DNA from: Streptomyces hokutonensis
GTDB taxonomy: Bacteria > Actinomycetota > Actinomycetes > Streptomycetales > Streptomycetaceae
Direction: 5' to 3'
DNA: 64,000 bases
Assembly (NCBI RefSeq): GCF_000376565.1
Contig: NZ_BARG01000033.1
Coordinates: forward strand, 62,001-126,000
The notes beneath the pieces were generated by a model. The model was given only the letters and a program-made list of their open reading frames with translations, had not been told where the DNA came from and did no database searches. The position numbers were made by a program, and so were the translations under genes. Positions 45,331 to 53,411 of this stretch are shown here, in pieces; positions within the stretch are counted from its first letter, which is position 1; each line of letters opens with the position of its first letter.

Positions 45331-45753
45331 ATGTCAGCTGCCTTCACCACCCGAGTTCTGCATGTCGCCACCGGCTCCCGGGAGCGGGTCATGGACCTGA
45401 CCCGCGACTGCGAGGCCTTCCTGCGGGAGGCGGCGGCCGGCCGCGACGGCCTCCTCAACGTCTTCGTCCCGCACGCCACCGCGGGCGTCGCGATCCTCGA
45501 AACGGGCGCCGGCAGCGACGACGACCTGCTCGCCGCCCTGCACACCCTCCTCCCCGCCGACGACCGCTGGCAGCATCGCCACGGCAGCCCCGGCCACGGC
45601 CGCGACCACGTCCTCCCGGCCTTCGTGCCGCCGCACGCGACGCTGCCGGTGCTGGGCGGGCGGCTGGAGTTGGGGACGTGGCAGTCGGTGTGTCTCGTCG
45701 ACACGAACAGGGACAACCCTGAGAGGACCGTTCGGCTGTCGTTCCTCGGGTGA
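45331..45753 (+). CDS. yjbQ: YjbQ-family (UPF0047) protein, secondary thiamine-phosphate synthase type
   Basis: This is a 140-residue small beta-barrel-like protein of the UPF0047 family. It shows FTTRVLHVATGSRERVMDLT, LLNVFVPHATAGVAILETGA, GHGRDHVLPAFVPPHATLPV and LELGTWQSVCLVDTNRDNPE. Conserved His, Asp and Glu form the presumed metal or phosphate site. E. coli YjbQ has a weak thiamine-phosphate synthase activity; the true role is unsettled. The ATG at 45331 is chosen because it gives the family-like start MSAAFTTRVLHV; an ATG at 45313 would add six residues. It is divergent from the ssu leader. Confidence 0.9.
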   Translation: MSAAFTTRVLHVATGSRERVMDLTRDCEAFLREAAAGRDGLLNVFVPHATAGVAILETGAGSDDDLLAALHTLLPADDRWQHRHGSPGHGRDHVLPAFVPPHATLPVLGGRLELGTWQSVCLVDTNRDNPERTVRLSFLG

Positions 45754-45781
45754 GGGGTCCGTCGCGCGGATCCCCTCCGCT

Positions 45782-46180
45782 TCAGGAGGCTCCGGCCGCT
45801 GTGGTCGGGAGCTGCGTCGGGGTGTCGCGCAGGCCGAGGCGCAGGTGCTCGACGTGGTAGAGGGCCTGCTCCAGCAGTTCGGCGACGTGGTTGTCGTAGA
45901 GCGCGTAGATGACCGAGCGGCCCCGGCGCTCGCCGGTGACCAGGCCGAGGTTGCGCAGCAGGCGCAGTTGGTGGGAGCAGGCGGACTGTTCCATGCCGAC
46001 GGCGTCGGCGAGTTCGGTCGCCGCGCAGGGGCCTTCCTGGAGGCGGGTCAGGATCCGCAGGCGGGAAGGGGTGGCCAGGGCCTGGAGCGTGGCGGCGACG
46101 TCGGCGGCGCCCACGGCCTCCAGGCGCTCGCGTGCGGTGGCGGTGGTCTTGGCGTCAGCTCCGTGGCCCATGGCGCCCAT
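45782..46180 (-). CDS. ArsR/SmtB-family metalloregulator
   Basis: This 132-residue winged-helix repressor contains ALATPSRLRILTRLQEGPCA, ATELADAVGMEQSACSHQLR and LLRNLGLVTGERRGRSVIYA. The recognition helix region includes Cys at SACSHQL, and the C-terminal helix has YDNHVAELLEQALYHVEHLR, whose Asp/His residues could form the alpha5-type zinc or nickel site. It is divergent from the P1B-type ATPase, and a CACATGAA/TTCATGTG operator lies between, so metal-relieved repression of the exporter is very likely. Starts at 46180 or 46171 are both possible. Confidence 0.92.
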   Translation of the reverse strand: MGAMGHGADAKTTATARERLEAVGAADVAATLQALATPSRLRILTRLQEGPCAATELADAVGMEQSACSHQLRLLRNLGLVTGERRGRSVIYALYDNHVAELLEQALYHVEHLRLGLRDTPTQLPTTAAGAS

Positions 46181-46193
46181 CCTACGGAGGTGG

Positions 46194-46224
46194 ACCCATG
46201 AACACATGAATGGGTCTTCATGTG
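46194..46224. promoter_or_regulatory. ArsR-type operator upstream of the metal ATPase
   Basis: CACATGAA (46203-46210) and TTCATGTG (46217-46224) are a perfect 8-bp inverted repeat with a 6-nt spacer. It overlaps a second repeat, ACCCAT (46194-46199) with ATGGGT (46210-46215). The AT-rich TGAA/TTCA halves are typical of ArsR/SmtB sites, and the block covers the region between the two divergent genes. Confidence 0.65.
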
Positions 46225-46304
46225 GTCCTGTACGGTGAAGGGAGCGGTGCCGGATCCCGGCCGACCGCTGTTTCGCCATGTCTCCGTGAAGGACTTCCGC
46301 TCCG

Positions 46305-48284
46305 ATGACCTCCACCCTCACCCAGCCGCACGCCGACCGGGCCGCGTTGCCGCGCGACGGCCGTACCCCTCACCGCCGCACCCGTGTCCTGGCCCTGCCC
46401 GAGGCGCGCTGGGCGATCGCGGCCACGGTCTTCTTTCTGCTCGCGCTGCCGTTGCAGTGGGCCGGTGCTCCGGCGTGGGCGTGGGGTCCGCTGTACGCGC
46501 TGTCGTACGCCACCGGCGGGTGGGAACCGGGCTGGGAGGGACTGAAGGCGCTCAAGGACAAGACCCTCGACGTCGACCTCCTCATGATTGTCGCCGCGCT
46601 CGGGGCGGCGGCGATCGGGCAGGTCATGGACGGCGCGCTGCTGATCGTCATCTTCGCCACGTCCGGTGCGCTGGAGGCGCTGGCCACGGCACGGACGGCC
46701 GACTCCGTGCGCGGTCTGCTGGACCTGGCACCGGCGACGGTCACTCGCCTCGACACCTTCGGCGGCGAACAGAGCGTCGCCGTAGCGGAGTTGACCGTCG
46801 GCGACACGATCCTCGTACGGCCGGGCGAGCGCGTCGGCGCCGACGGCCGGGTGCTCGACGGGGCCAGTGAGGTGGACCAAGCGACCATCACCGGTGAACC
46901 GCTGCCCGTGGCCAAGGAGAAGGGCGACGAGGTCTTCGCGGGCACCCTCAACGGAACCGGCGTCCTTCGGGTACGTGTCGAGCGGGATTCCTCCGACTCG
47001 GTGATCGCACGGATCGTACGGATGGTGGAGGAGGCGTCCGGGACCAAGGCGCCCACACAGCTGTTCATCGAGAAGGTCGAACAGCGCTACTCGTTGGGCA
47101 TGGTGGTGGCGACCCTCGCGGTGTTCCTCGTCCCGTTGGCCTTCGGGACGGGACTGACCGACGCGCTCCTGCGGGCCATGACGTTCATGATCGTGGCGTC
47201 GCCGTGCGCGGTCGTGCTGGCCACGATGCCGCCGCTGCTCTCCGCGATCGCCAACGCCGGACGCCATGGTGTGCTGGTCAAGTCGGCGGTGGTCATGGAG
47301 CGGCTGGGACAGGTCGACGTGGTCGCGCTCGACAAGACCGGCACGCTGACCGAGGGCACCCCGAGGGTCACCGACGTACAGCCGCTCACCGAATTCCGGC
47401 TGGGCGCGGACGAGTTGCTGGCACTCGCCGCCGCGGCGGAGCACCCGAGCGAGCATCCGCTGGCCCGTGCCGTGGTGGAGGCGGCGCGCGAGCGCGGACT
47501 CGCCCTGCCGGTGGCGGAGGACTTCACCTCCACGCCCGGGGTCGGGGTGACCGCCACCGTCGCGGGGCGACCGGTCGCGGTCGGAGCCCCGGCCCGGCTG
47601 CTCGCAGAGGCGTCGGACGCGGGCTCCGCGCGGGCCGCCGCGCTCGTGGGCGCGCTGGAGGAGGGCGGACGGACCGCCGTGCTGGTCACCCTCGACGGGC
47701 GGCCGGTGGGCGTGCTCGGCATCGCCGACCGCCTGCGTGCCGACGCGACCACGACCGTCGCCTCACTGGCGTCCCTCACCGGAACCGCGCCCCTGCTGCT
47801 GACCGGCGACAACCCCCGTGCGGCCGCCCGCCTCGCCGCCGAGGTCGGCATCGGCGACGTACGGGCCGGGCTGCTGCCCGAGCACAAGGTGAACGCCGTC
47901 AGGGAACTTGAGGCAGCGGGCCGCACGGTCATGGTCGTCGGGGACGGCGTCAACGACGCCCCGGCGCTGGCCGCCGCGCACACCGGTGTCGCGATGGGCC
48001 GGGCGGGCTCCGACCTCGCGCTGGAGACGGCCGACGCGGTGGTCGTCCGCGACGAGCTGACCACCGTGCCCGCCGTGATCTCCCTCTCGCGCCGGGCCCG
48101 CGGACTCGTCGTGCAGAACCTCGTGATCGCCGGAGTGTTCATCGCGGGCCTCGTCGTCTGGGACCTGGCCGGTCATCTGCCGCTGCCGCTCGGCGTCGCG
48201 GGCCACGAGGGCTCCACGGTCGTCGTCGGCCTCAACGGCCTGCGGCTGCTGCGCGAGGCGGCGTGGACGCGGGCCGCCGAGTGA
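46305..48284 (+). CDS. P1B-type heavy metal-transporting ATPase (SPC type)
   Basis: This is a 659-residue metal-exporting P-type ATPase. It has no N-terminal metal-binding domain. Landmarks are the phosphatase motif ITGEPLPVAKEKGDEVFAGT, the ion-site SPC in FMIVASPCAVVLATMPPLLS near residue 300, the phosphorylation site VALDKTGTLTEG near 341-347, SEHPLARAVVEAA in the nucleotide domain, and VVGDGVNDAPALAAAHTGVA. SPC together with HEGSTVVVGLNGLRLL in the last helix places it in the P1B-4 group, which moves Co2+, Ni2+, Fe2+ or Zn2+ rather than copper. The exact metal is inference. The start lacks a strong ribosome site. It is controlled by the divergent ArsR protein. Confidence 0.94.
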   Translation: MTSTLTQPHADRAALPRDGRTPHRRTRVLALPEARWAIAATVFFLLALPLQWAGAPAWAWGPLYALSYATGGWEPGWEGLKALKDKTLDVDLLMIVAALGAAAIGQVMDGALLIVIFATSGALEALATARTADSVRGLLDLAPATVTRLDTFGGEQSVAVAELTVGDTILVRPGERVGADGRVLDGASEVDQATITGEPLPVAKEKGDEVFAGTLNGTGVLRVRVERDSSDSVIARIVRMVEEASGTKAPTQLFIEKVEQRYSLGMVVATLAVFLVPLAFGTGLTDALLRAMTFMIVASPCAVVLATMPPLLSAIANAGRHGVLVKSAVVMERLGQVDVVALDKTGTLTEGTPRVTDVQPLTEFRLGADELLALAAAAEHPSEHPLARAVVEAARERGLALPVAEDFTSTPGVGVTATVAGRPVAVGAPARLLAEASDAGSARAAALVGALEEGGRTAVLVTLDGRPVGVLGIADRLRADATTTVASLASLTGTAPLLLTGDNPRAAARLAAEVGIGDVRAGLLPEHKVNAVRELEAAGRTVMVVGDGVNDAPALAAAHTGVAMGRAGSDLALETADAVVVRDELTTVPAVISLSRRARGLVVQNLVIAGVFIAGLVVWDLAGHLPLPLGVAGHEGSTVVVGLNGLRLLREAAWTRAAE

Positions 48285-48502
48285 GCCACAGGGACCCTCG
48301 CCGCTCGGCCGGGGACTACACTCCACCCCTGCCCTCGCCCGCCATTGGTGGGCCGCGGCGCGTGCGGAAAGCCGGTGGAGGGCTTGTGGCGTGCACCTGG
48401 GCGCGGTTCCACGACACGACGATGGCGACCGAACCGCTGGAGTAGGAGCGCACCTGGAAAACCCGGCGACGTCGGCGATCGTCCCCGGGATACTCGTCGC
48501 CC

Positions 48503-49249
48503 ATGGATGAGGTCGAAGTCGTCGTCGCCCATTCCGAGCGCGCGACTCTGCGCGTCGGTGACGTGTTCCTGAAGGTGGACGGCGATCAGGCGCGCATCGA
48601 TGCCGAGGTCGAGGCGATGTCTCGCGCGCCGGTCCCGACGCCGGAGGTGCTGTGGTGCAAGCCGCACGTCCTCGCGCTCGCCGCGCTCCCGGGGACGACG
48701 CTCGGGCTCCTGGGCGGGCCGTCGACCGGGTCGCCGGCGGCCTGGGCCGCGGCGGGCGCCGCGATCCGCAAGCTGCACGACGCGCCGCTGCCGCCCAGGA
48801 CCGGCGGGGCCGGGCGGAGCATCGACGCGCTGGCGGCGGAGCTCGACACCGAGTGCGAGGCGCTCGTGACGAACGGCCTCCTGCCCGCCGAACTGGTCAT
48901 CCGCAACCGGCAGGTCGCCGAGGCCGCGCTCCGGCCGTGGATTCCGGCGTTCACGCACGGCGACCTGCAGATCGCGCACGTCTTCGTCGACGGCGAGGAG
49001 GTCACCGGCATCATCGACTGGTCCGAGGCGGGCCAGGGCGATCCGCTCTACGACCTCGCCACGTTCACGCTCGGACACGAGCAGCGCATCGGCGACGTCC
49101 TCGCCGGCTACGGCGCCGACGTCGACCTCGAGGTGATCCGTGCGTGGTGGTCGTTGCGGAGCCTGCTGGTGGTGCGCTGGCTGAGCGGGCACGGCTTCGA
49201 CCCGTTCGCGCCCGGCTGCGAGGTCGACGTACTGAGATCCCGGATGTGA
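48503..49249 (+). CDS. Aminoglycoside phosphotransferase-family kinase
   Basis: This 248-residue protein-kinase-fold small-molecule kinase has the catalytic loop AFTHGDLQIAHVFVDGEEVT near 150 and the metal-binding segment TGIIDWSEAGQGDPLYDLAT. The N-terminal lobe is short and divergent (RVGDVFLKVDGDQARIDAEV). The family phosphorylates hydroxyl groups of aminoglycosides, choline, homoserine and others; this member cannot be assigned a substrate and should not be taken as a resistance gene without test. The ATG at 48503 is close to a -10-like GATACT, so the mRNA may be nearly leaderless. The 218-bp upstream gap contains nothing else recognisable. Confidence 0.85.
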   Translation: MDEVEVVVAHSERATLRVGDVFLKVDGDQARIDAEVEAMSRAPVPTPEVLWCKPHVLALAALPGTTLGLLGGPSTGSPAAWAAAGAAIRKLHDAPLPPRTGGAGRSIDALAAELDTECEALVTNGLLPAELVIRNRQVAEAALRPWIPAFTHGDLQIAHVFVDGEEVTGIIDWSEAGQGDPLYDLATFTLGHEQRIGDVLAGYGADVDLEVIRAWWSLRSLLVVRWLSGHGFDPFAPGCEVDVLRSRM

Positions 49250-49295
49250 GGCTGCGCGGGCCCCACTTCGTTGCTCCCCTTGGGGAGGATCGTGC

Positions 49296-50096
49296 CTACT
49301 GGTGCGCCGTATAGACGGTCGCGGTCATCGGTGCCTTCACAGGGCCGCTGCCGAGCTGGTCCGTCATCCTCTGCGTGACGGCGGCCCGGAGGGCCTGCGC
49401 GTCCTCGCGGGCCTCCACGGCGGCGCTCACCGGTGTGCCCGTGAGGAACCCGGTGGCGACGGAGGCCGCGGACTCCGCGACACCTTCCAGCGTGACCTCC
49501 TCGGCGGTGTCCAGGGTCAGTCCGGCGGCCGTGAGGTCCGCGGTGACCACGGCCGGGTCGGAGTAGCCGTGGGGCACGGCCTTCAGGAACGGGGGTGCCC
49601 CCTCGGGCATGGACCGTTCCAGGGCGGTCTGGAAGGCGGCCCCGAATCCGTGCGAGGCCAGCGGGCCCCAGCTGTTGAAGAGGAACCGCCCCTGCGGGGC
49701 CAGGACCCGGCGCACCTCGGCGTACGCGGCGGGCCTGTCGGGGAAGAACATCACCCCGAACTGGCACACCACGAGGTCGAAGCCACCGTCCTCGAAGGGC
49801 AGCTCCTGGGCGTCCGCCTGCCGCCACTCCGCACGCGGTTCCCGGGCCGACCCCGCGGTGACCATCGCTTCGTTGAGGTCCGTCGCCACCACCGAGGCCG
49901 TGGGCACCGCGGTGAGCAGGGCCGAGGTCAACGCCCCTGTTCCGGCGGCGAGTTCGAGGATCGTGCGGGGCCGCAGCGCCGCCGCTCTGGCGGCCAGGTC
50001 GACGGCGAAGGGTTGGAAGAAGACCGGGACCAGGTGGCGCTCGTAGGCCTCGGGCATGGACCGTGTCCACCGCCGGTTCGCATCGTCTGTGCTCAC
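49296..50096 (-). CDS. Class I SAM-dependent methyltransferase
   Basis: This 266-residue methyltransferase shows motif I TILELAAGTGALTSALLTAV, the acidic strand-2 end VVATDLNEAMVTAGS, QADAQELPFEDGGFDLVVCQ and the post-III region VLAPQGRFLFNSWGPLASHG. It resembles the UbiE/Methyltransf_11 group acting on small metabolites. The GTG at 50096 (VSTDDANRRWTRSMPEAYER) is preferred, since the family starts with a similar Y-x-x-H-L-V-P segment; an internal ATG at 50057 is the alternative. It is divergent from the TetR gene at 50240, and a motif shared by the downstream cluster lies 70 bp upstream of it, so it might also be under that regulator. Confidence 0.88.
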   Translation of the reverse strand: MSTDDANRRWTRSMPEAYERHLVPVFFQPFAVDLAARAAALRPRTILELAAGTGALTSALLTAVPTASVVATDLNEAMVTAGSAREPRAEWRQADAQELPFEDGGFDLVVCQFGVMFFPDRPAAYAEVRRVLAPQGRFLFNSWGPLASHGFGAAFQTALERSMPEGAPPFLKAVPHGYSDPAVVTADLTAAGLTLDTAEEVTLEGVAESAASVATGFLTGTPVSAAVEAREDAQALRAAVTQRMTDQLGSGPVKAPMTATVYTAHQ

Positions 50097-50164
50097 CCTG
50101 CAGACACTAGCCCTGCGGGAACTCCGACGGCGGACGCTGCGGCCACGGCGGCCTCGTGTCATGT

Positions 50165-50181
50165 TGGTCGAGCGTCCAAGA
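50165..50181 (-). promoter_or_regulatory. Candidate TetR operator, copy 1 (upstream of the TetR gene)
   Basis: On the plus strand TGGTCGAGCGTCCAAGA matches the 17-bp motif found at two other promoters in the cluster (15/17 with the copy at 54438). It also forms a perfect small palindrome AGCGTC-CAA-GACGCT (50171-50185). It lies about 60 bp upstream of the TetR ATG. Confidence 0.6.
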
Positions 50182-50239
50182 CGCTGCGATAGCATGAAGG
50201 GCACACGCATTCCCGTTCCCGAAGCAGAAAGCTGGCCAG

Positions 50240-50887
50240 ATGTCTCGTATGGCGGCGAAGGACCGACGCGAAGAGCTGATCGCGGCGGCGCAGCGGGTGA
50301 TGATCCGCGACGGAGTCACGAAGGCGACGACGCGCGCGATCGTCAACGAGGCGAAAATGCCGCTGGGCGTCTTCCACTACTGCTTCAGCTCGCGTGAGGA
50401 ACTGCTGCAGGAAGTCCTCACCCGCTTCACCGACGCCACGGTGGCCGCCGCGCGCAAGATGTTCGAAGGGGAAGGGGACCTCGGATCACGGATCACCAGG
50501 AGCCTGAGTGCTTTCTGGGGCACGGTCGAGCTCAACCCCGGGGAACACCAGGTCAGTTATGAGCTGACCCACTACGCCCTGCGCCAGGCCGGGTTCGAGG
50601 ACCTGGCCCGACGCCAGTACCAGCACTACCGCGAGGTCCACGAGGAACTCCTGGCGGAGGCCGCCGAGGCCGCCGGCATCGAGTGGGCCGTTCCTGTTCC
50701 GGTGCTGGCCCGCTACCTCAACTCGGTGCTCGACGGTGTCACCCTGAGCTGGCTGGTCGACCGCGACAGCGAACACAGCCAGGAGGTCCTGCGGCTGACC
50801 GGCGAGCACCTCTTGACGCTGGCCCGCGAGCGGACCCGGCAGGCGGCCGGGCCGAGCCCGGCCGCGGAGCCGAGCCCGGCGTCGTAG
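50240..50887 (+). CDS. TetR/AcrR-family regulator of the adjacent catabolic cluster
   Basis: This 215-residue protein has an N-terminal helix-turn-helix (ELIAAAQRVMIRDGVTKATT, RAIVNEAKMPLGVFHYCFSS) and a C-terminal ligand and dimerisation domain resembling the BetI/TetR_C group (NPGEHQVSYELTHYALRQAG). The tail is Ala/Pro-rich. It is convergent with the aldolase gene by 20 bp. A 17-bp motif occurs upstream of this gene and upstream of the two transcription units it probably controls. The inducer may be the substrate or an intermediate of the pathway. Confidence 0.92.
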   Translation: MSRMAAKDRREELIAAAQRVMIRDGVTKATTRAIVNEAKMPLGVFHYCFSSREELLQEVLTRFTDATVAAARKMFEGEGDLGSRITRSLSAFWGTVELNPGEHQVSYELTHYALRQAGFEDLARRQYQHYREVHEELLAEAAEAAGIEWAVPVPVLARYLNSVLDGVTLSWLVDRDSEHSQEVLRLTGEHLLTLARERTRQAAGPSPAAEPSPAS

Positions 50888-50907
50888 ACGCGCGCCGTGT
50901 GCGTTGC

Positions 50908-51717
50908 CTACTCGAACAGGTCGGGCTCTTCCGCCGTGATCTGGTCCCACAGCGGACGGAACTGGAACCAGCCCGGCAACGGACCGGAGATCTGGTCACG
51001 GACCGTCAACGCCGTCCCGGAGTCGATGAGTCGGGGCTCCCCGGCGGCCATGGCCAGCAGCTGGGCCTGGCAGGACCGCTCCATGGTGATGAAGTACCAG
51101 GCGGCCTCCGCGACGGACGCCCCGACCGTCAGCAGTCCGTGGTTCTTGAGGACGACCGCCTTGCCGTCGCCCAGGGCCGCGCCGATCCGCCGGCCCTCCT
51201 CGGTGTCGTTCACGACGCCCCGGTAGTCCGCGTAGACGCCGTGGTCGTCGTAGAAGGCGCAGGCGTCCTGGGTGATGGGCAGCAGTGGGACGCCGAGGCT
51301 GGAGAAGGCCTTGCCGTGCACGGAGTGGGTGTGTGCCGCCGCGACCACGTCCGGCCTGGCCCGGTGCACCTCGGAGTGGATGCAGAACGCGGCGTTGTTG
51401 ACCGGGCGCCCGCCTTCCAGGAGCGTGCCGTCGTGGTCGACGAGGATCAGGTCGGACACGCGGATCCGGCTGAACGACATGCCGAACGGGTTGACCCAGA
51501 AGGCCGACGGGTTCTCGGGGTCGCGGGCCGTGATGTGTCCGGCCACGCCCTCGGAGAAGCCGAAGCGGGCGAACAGGCGGAAGGCGGCGGCGAGTTCCTG
51601 CTTGCGCACCTCGCGCTCCTGCTCGAAGGACAGGTTCTGCTGGGGCAGCGGCAGGAAGACGCCCTCGGGCAGGGCGCCGACGGAGGCGTGCGTGGGCGTC
51701 TCGGGTGTGGTGGTCAT
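50908..51717 (-). CDS. Class II aldolase/adducin-family protein
   Basis: This 269-residue zinc-dependent fold of the fuculose-1-phosphate aldolase/adducin type contains FARFGFSEGVAGHITARDPE, FWVNPFGMSFSRIRVSDLIL, HSEVHRARPDVVAAAHTHSV and VLKNHGLLTVGASVAEAAWY. These hold the His ligands (HxH in THTHSV and the later NHG) and the acidic catalytic residue. Members cleave or decarboxylate hydroxylated carbonyl compounds, and some are epimerases. The ATG at 51717 starts the likely protein. It follows the aldehyde dehydrogenase gene by 40 bp on the same strand, so an aldehyde released by this enzyme could be oxidised by its neighbour (inference). Confidence 0.9.
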   Translation of the reverse strand: MTTTPETPTHASVGALPEGVFLPLPQQNLSFEQEREVRKQELAAAFRLFARFGFSEGVAGHITARDPENPSAFWVNPFGMSFSRIRVSDLILVDHDGTLLEGGRPVNNAAFCIHSEVHRARPDVVAAAHTHSVHGKAFSSLGVPLLPITQDACAFYDDHGVYADYRGVVNDTEEGRRIGAALGDGKAVVLKNHGLLTVGASVAEAAWYFITMERSCQAQLLAMAAGEPRLIDSGTALTVRDQISGPLPGWFQFRPLWDQITAEEPDLFE

Positions 51718-51757
51718 GGGTCGGCCTTTCGTGATCCGAACAGCGGGGCGGGTACTG

Positions 51758-53299
51758 CTACTTGGCACGGCCGCGGAGGCCGGCCCCGTACATGACGTCC
51801 ACCAGGCGGAGGACGAACCGGTAGGCCGAGGGCTCGTACGGGATCATGTGCATGTCCCGGCGCATCGGGAACCGGTTCGTGCTGATGGCCTGGAGCCGTG
51901 TGTACTTGCGGAAGCCCTCGGCCCCGTGCCGGACACCGAGGCCCGACTCCTTCCAGCCCCCCATCGGCAGGCCGAGGGCCATGTAGTTGGTCTGGGCGTC
52001 GTTGATGGTGACGCAGCCGGCCTCGAACCGCTCGGCGAGGCGGCGGGCGCGCTTCGTGTCCGAGCCGATGATCGAGGCCTGCAACCCGTACGTGCTGTCG
52101 TTGACGAGCCGCAGGGCTTCCTCGGCGTCGGCGACCTTCATCACCGGGAGCGTGGGGCCGAAGGTCTCCTCGCGCATGCACTTCATGCCGTGGTCGACGT
52201 CGACGAGCAAGGTGGGTTCGAAGAACCGGCCGGGTCCTTCGGGGGTGTGCCCTCCGACGAGTACCCGGGCGCCCTTGCGCACGGCGTCGTCGACATGGTC
52301 CTGGATCAGCGCCAGTTGGGGCGGGAAGGTGACGGCTCCCACGTCGACACTGCCGAGCCCGGCCGGCCGGCCCGAGGTGACCTGCTGGAACCGCTCGCGC
52401 AGCAGGGTGACGTACGCGTCGTAGACCGGCTCCTCGACGTAGACCCGCTCCACCGAGGTGCACATCTGGCCGCCGTTGGACAGGGCGCCTTGGATCGTGA
52501 CGCTGACGGCCCGCTCCAGGTTCGCGTCGGCGAGGACGACCAGGGCGTCCTTGCCGCCGAGCTCCAGTGAGCAGGGGATCAGCCGCTCGCCCGCGCGGGC
52601 CGCGACCAGGCGGCCGGTCCTGGTCGAGCCGGTGAACATCACGAAGTCCACGGTGTCCACGACCGCGCGACCGGTGGCCCCGGCGCCGGTGACGACCTGG
52701 AAGACGTCCTCGGGCCAGCCGCACTCACGGGCCATGCGCTCCATCAACAGCGCGGTCAGCGGGGTCTGTTCGGAGGGTTTGAGGACGACCGCGTTGCCCG
52801 CGGCGAGGGCCGGAATGGCGTCGCCGAAGGAGTTGAGCAGCGGGTTGTTCCACGGGCCGATGACTCCGACGACACCGCGCGGCACCCGGCGGGTGTACAT
52901 GGAGCGGCCCAGGACGAAGGGTGACAGGGAGCGGATCCTCGTCCTGGCCAGCAGGCCGCGGGCCCGCTTCGCCCAGTATGCGAAGGCGCTCGCGCAGTAG
53001 ACGATCTCGACGACCGCGTCCTCCCGCGCCTTGCCGTTCTCCTCGACGACGAGGTCGGCGATCTCCTCCCGGTGGGCCAGCAGCCAGCGGCGGCCCCGCG
53101 CGAAGAACGCGGCGCGGGCCCGCGTGTCCAGCTCGGCCCAGCCCCGCTGCGCCCGCCGGGCGCGCTCCACCGCCTGGGCCACCTCTTCGGCTGACGTGTC
53201 GGGCACTTCGCCGACGACCGCTCCGGTGGCGGGGTTGTCCACCGCGATTCCCGTGCCCGCCGGGGGGCCGTCCGCCGTCAGGGCTTGATTCTGCGTCAC
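51758..53299 (-). CDS. NAD(P)-dependent aldehyde dehydrogenase
   Basis: This 513-residue aldehyde dehydrogenase family protein has the cofactor and folding segments RVPRGVVGVIGPWNNPLLNS and AIPALAAGNAVVLKPSEQTP. The catalytic Glu lies in SLELGGKDALVVLADANLER and the catalytic Cys in SNGGQMCTSVERVYVEEPVY. It is closest in feel to succinate-semialdehyde and coniferyl-aldehyde type dehydrogenases; substrate is unknown. The GTG at 53299 is chosen because GGGGAG lies 7 nt upstream and it begins VTQNQALTADG. It is divergent from the SMP-30 gene, with a regulator site in between, and leads the aldolase gene. Confidence 0.93.
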   Translation of the reverse strand: MTQNQALTADGPPAGTGIAVDNPATGAVVGEVPDTSAEEVAQAVERARRAQRGWAELDTRARAAFFARGRRWLLAHREEIADLVVEENGKAREDAVVEIVYCASAFAYWAKRARGLLARTRIRSLSPFVLGRSMYTRRVPRGVVGVIGPWNNPLLNSFGDAIPALAAGNAVVLKPSEQTPLTALLMERMARECGWPEDVFQVVTGAGATGRAVVDTVDFVMFTGSTRTGRLVAARAGERLIPCSLELGGKDALVVLADANLERAVSVTIQGALSNGGQMCTSVERVYVEEPVYDAYVTLLRERFQQVTSGRPAGLGSVDVGAVTFPPQLALIQDHVDDAVRKGARVLVGGHTPEGPGRFFEPTLLVDVDHGMKCMREETFGPTLPVMKVADAEEALRLVNDSTYGLQASIIGSDTKRARRLAERFEAGCVTINDAQTNYMALGLPMGGWKESGLGVRHGAEGFRKYTRLQAISTNRFPMRRDMHMIPYEPSAYRFVLRLVDVMYGAGLRGRAK

Positions 53300-53355
53300 C
53301 GAAAACTCCCCACCGGAACGTTGACTTGCCTTCGTCCAGAATGAGACGGTCAACC

Positions 53356-53389
53356 GTACAAGTCAAGCGTCTTGTACAAGCGTCCAAGT
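53356..53389. promoter_or_regulatory. Candidate TetR operator, copy 2 (aldehyde dehydrogenase / SMP-30 divergent promoter)
   Basis: TGTACAAGCGTCCAAGT (53373-53389) matches the cluster motif. It overlaps a perfect repeat GTACAAG (53356-53362) and CTTGTAC (53371-53377) with an 8-nt spacer, and a partial second copy, AAGTCAAGCGTCTTGTA, begins at 53360. The double site sits between the two divergent start codons. Confidence 0.65.
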
Positions 53390-53411
53390 GTGGACGTGAA
53401 GGAGCGGTTGG

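Noticed and set aside
48285..48502. Short open frames between the metal ATPase and the phosphotransferase gene
   Set aside because: Their products are Arg/Pro-rich without ribosome sites, and they overlap neighbouring genes.
48503..49249. Naming the phosphotransferase-family gene as an aminoglycoside resistance gene
   Set aside because: The family is broad and the N-terminal lobe is divergent; nothing in the sequence fixes the substrate.
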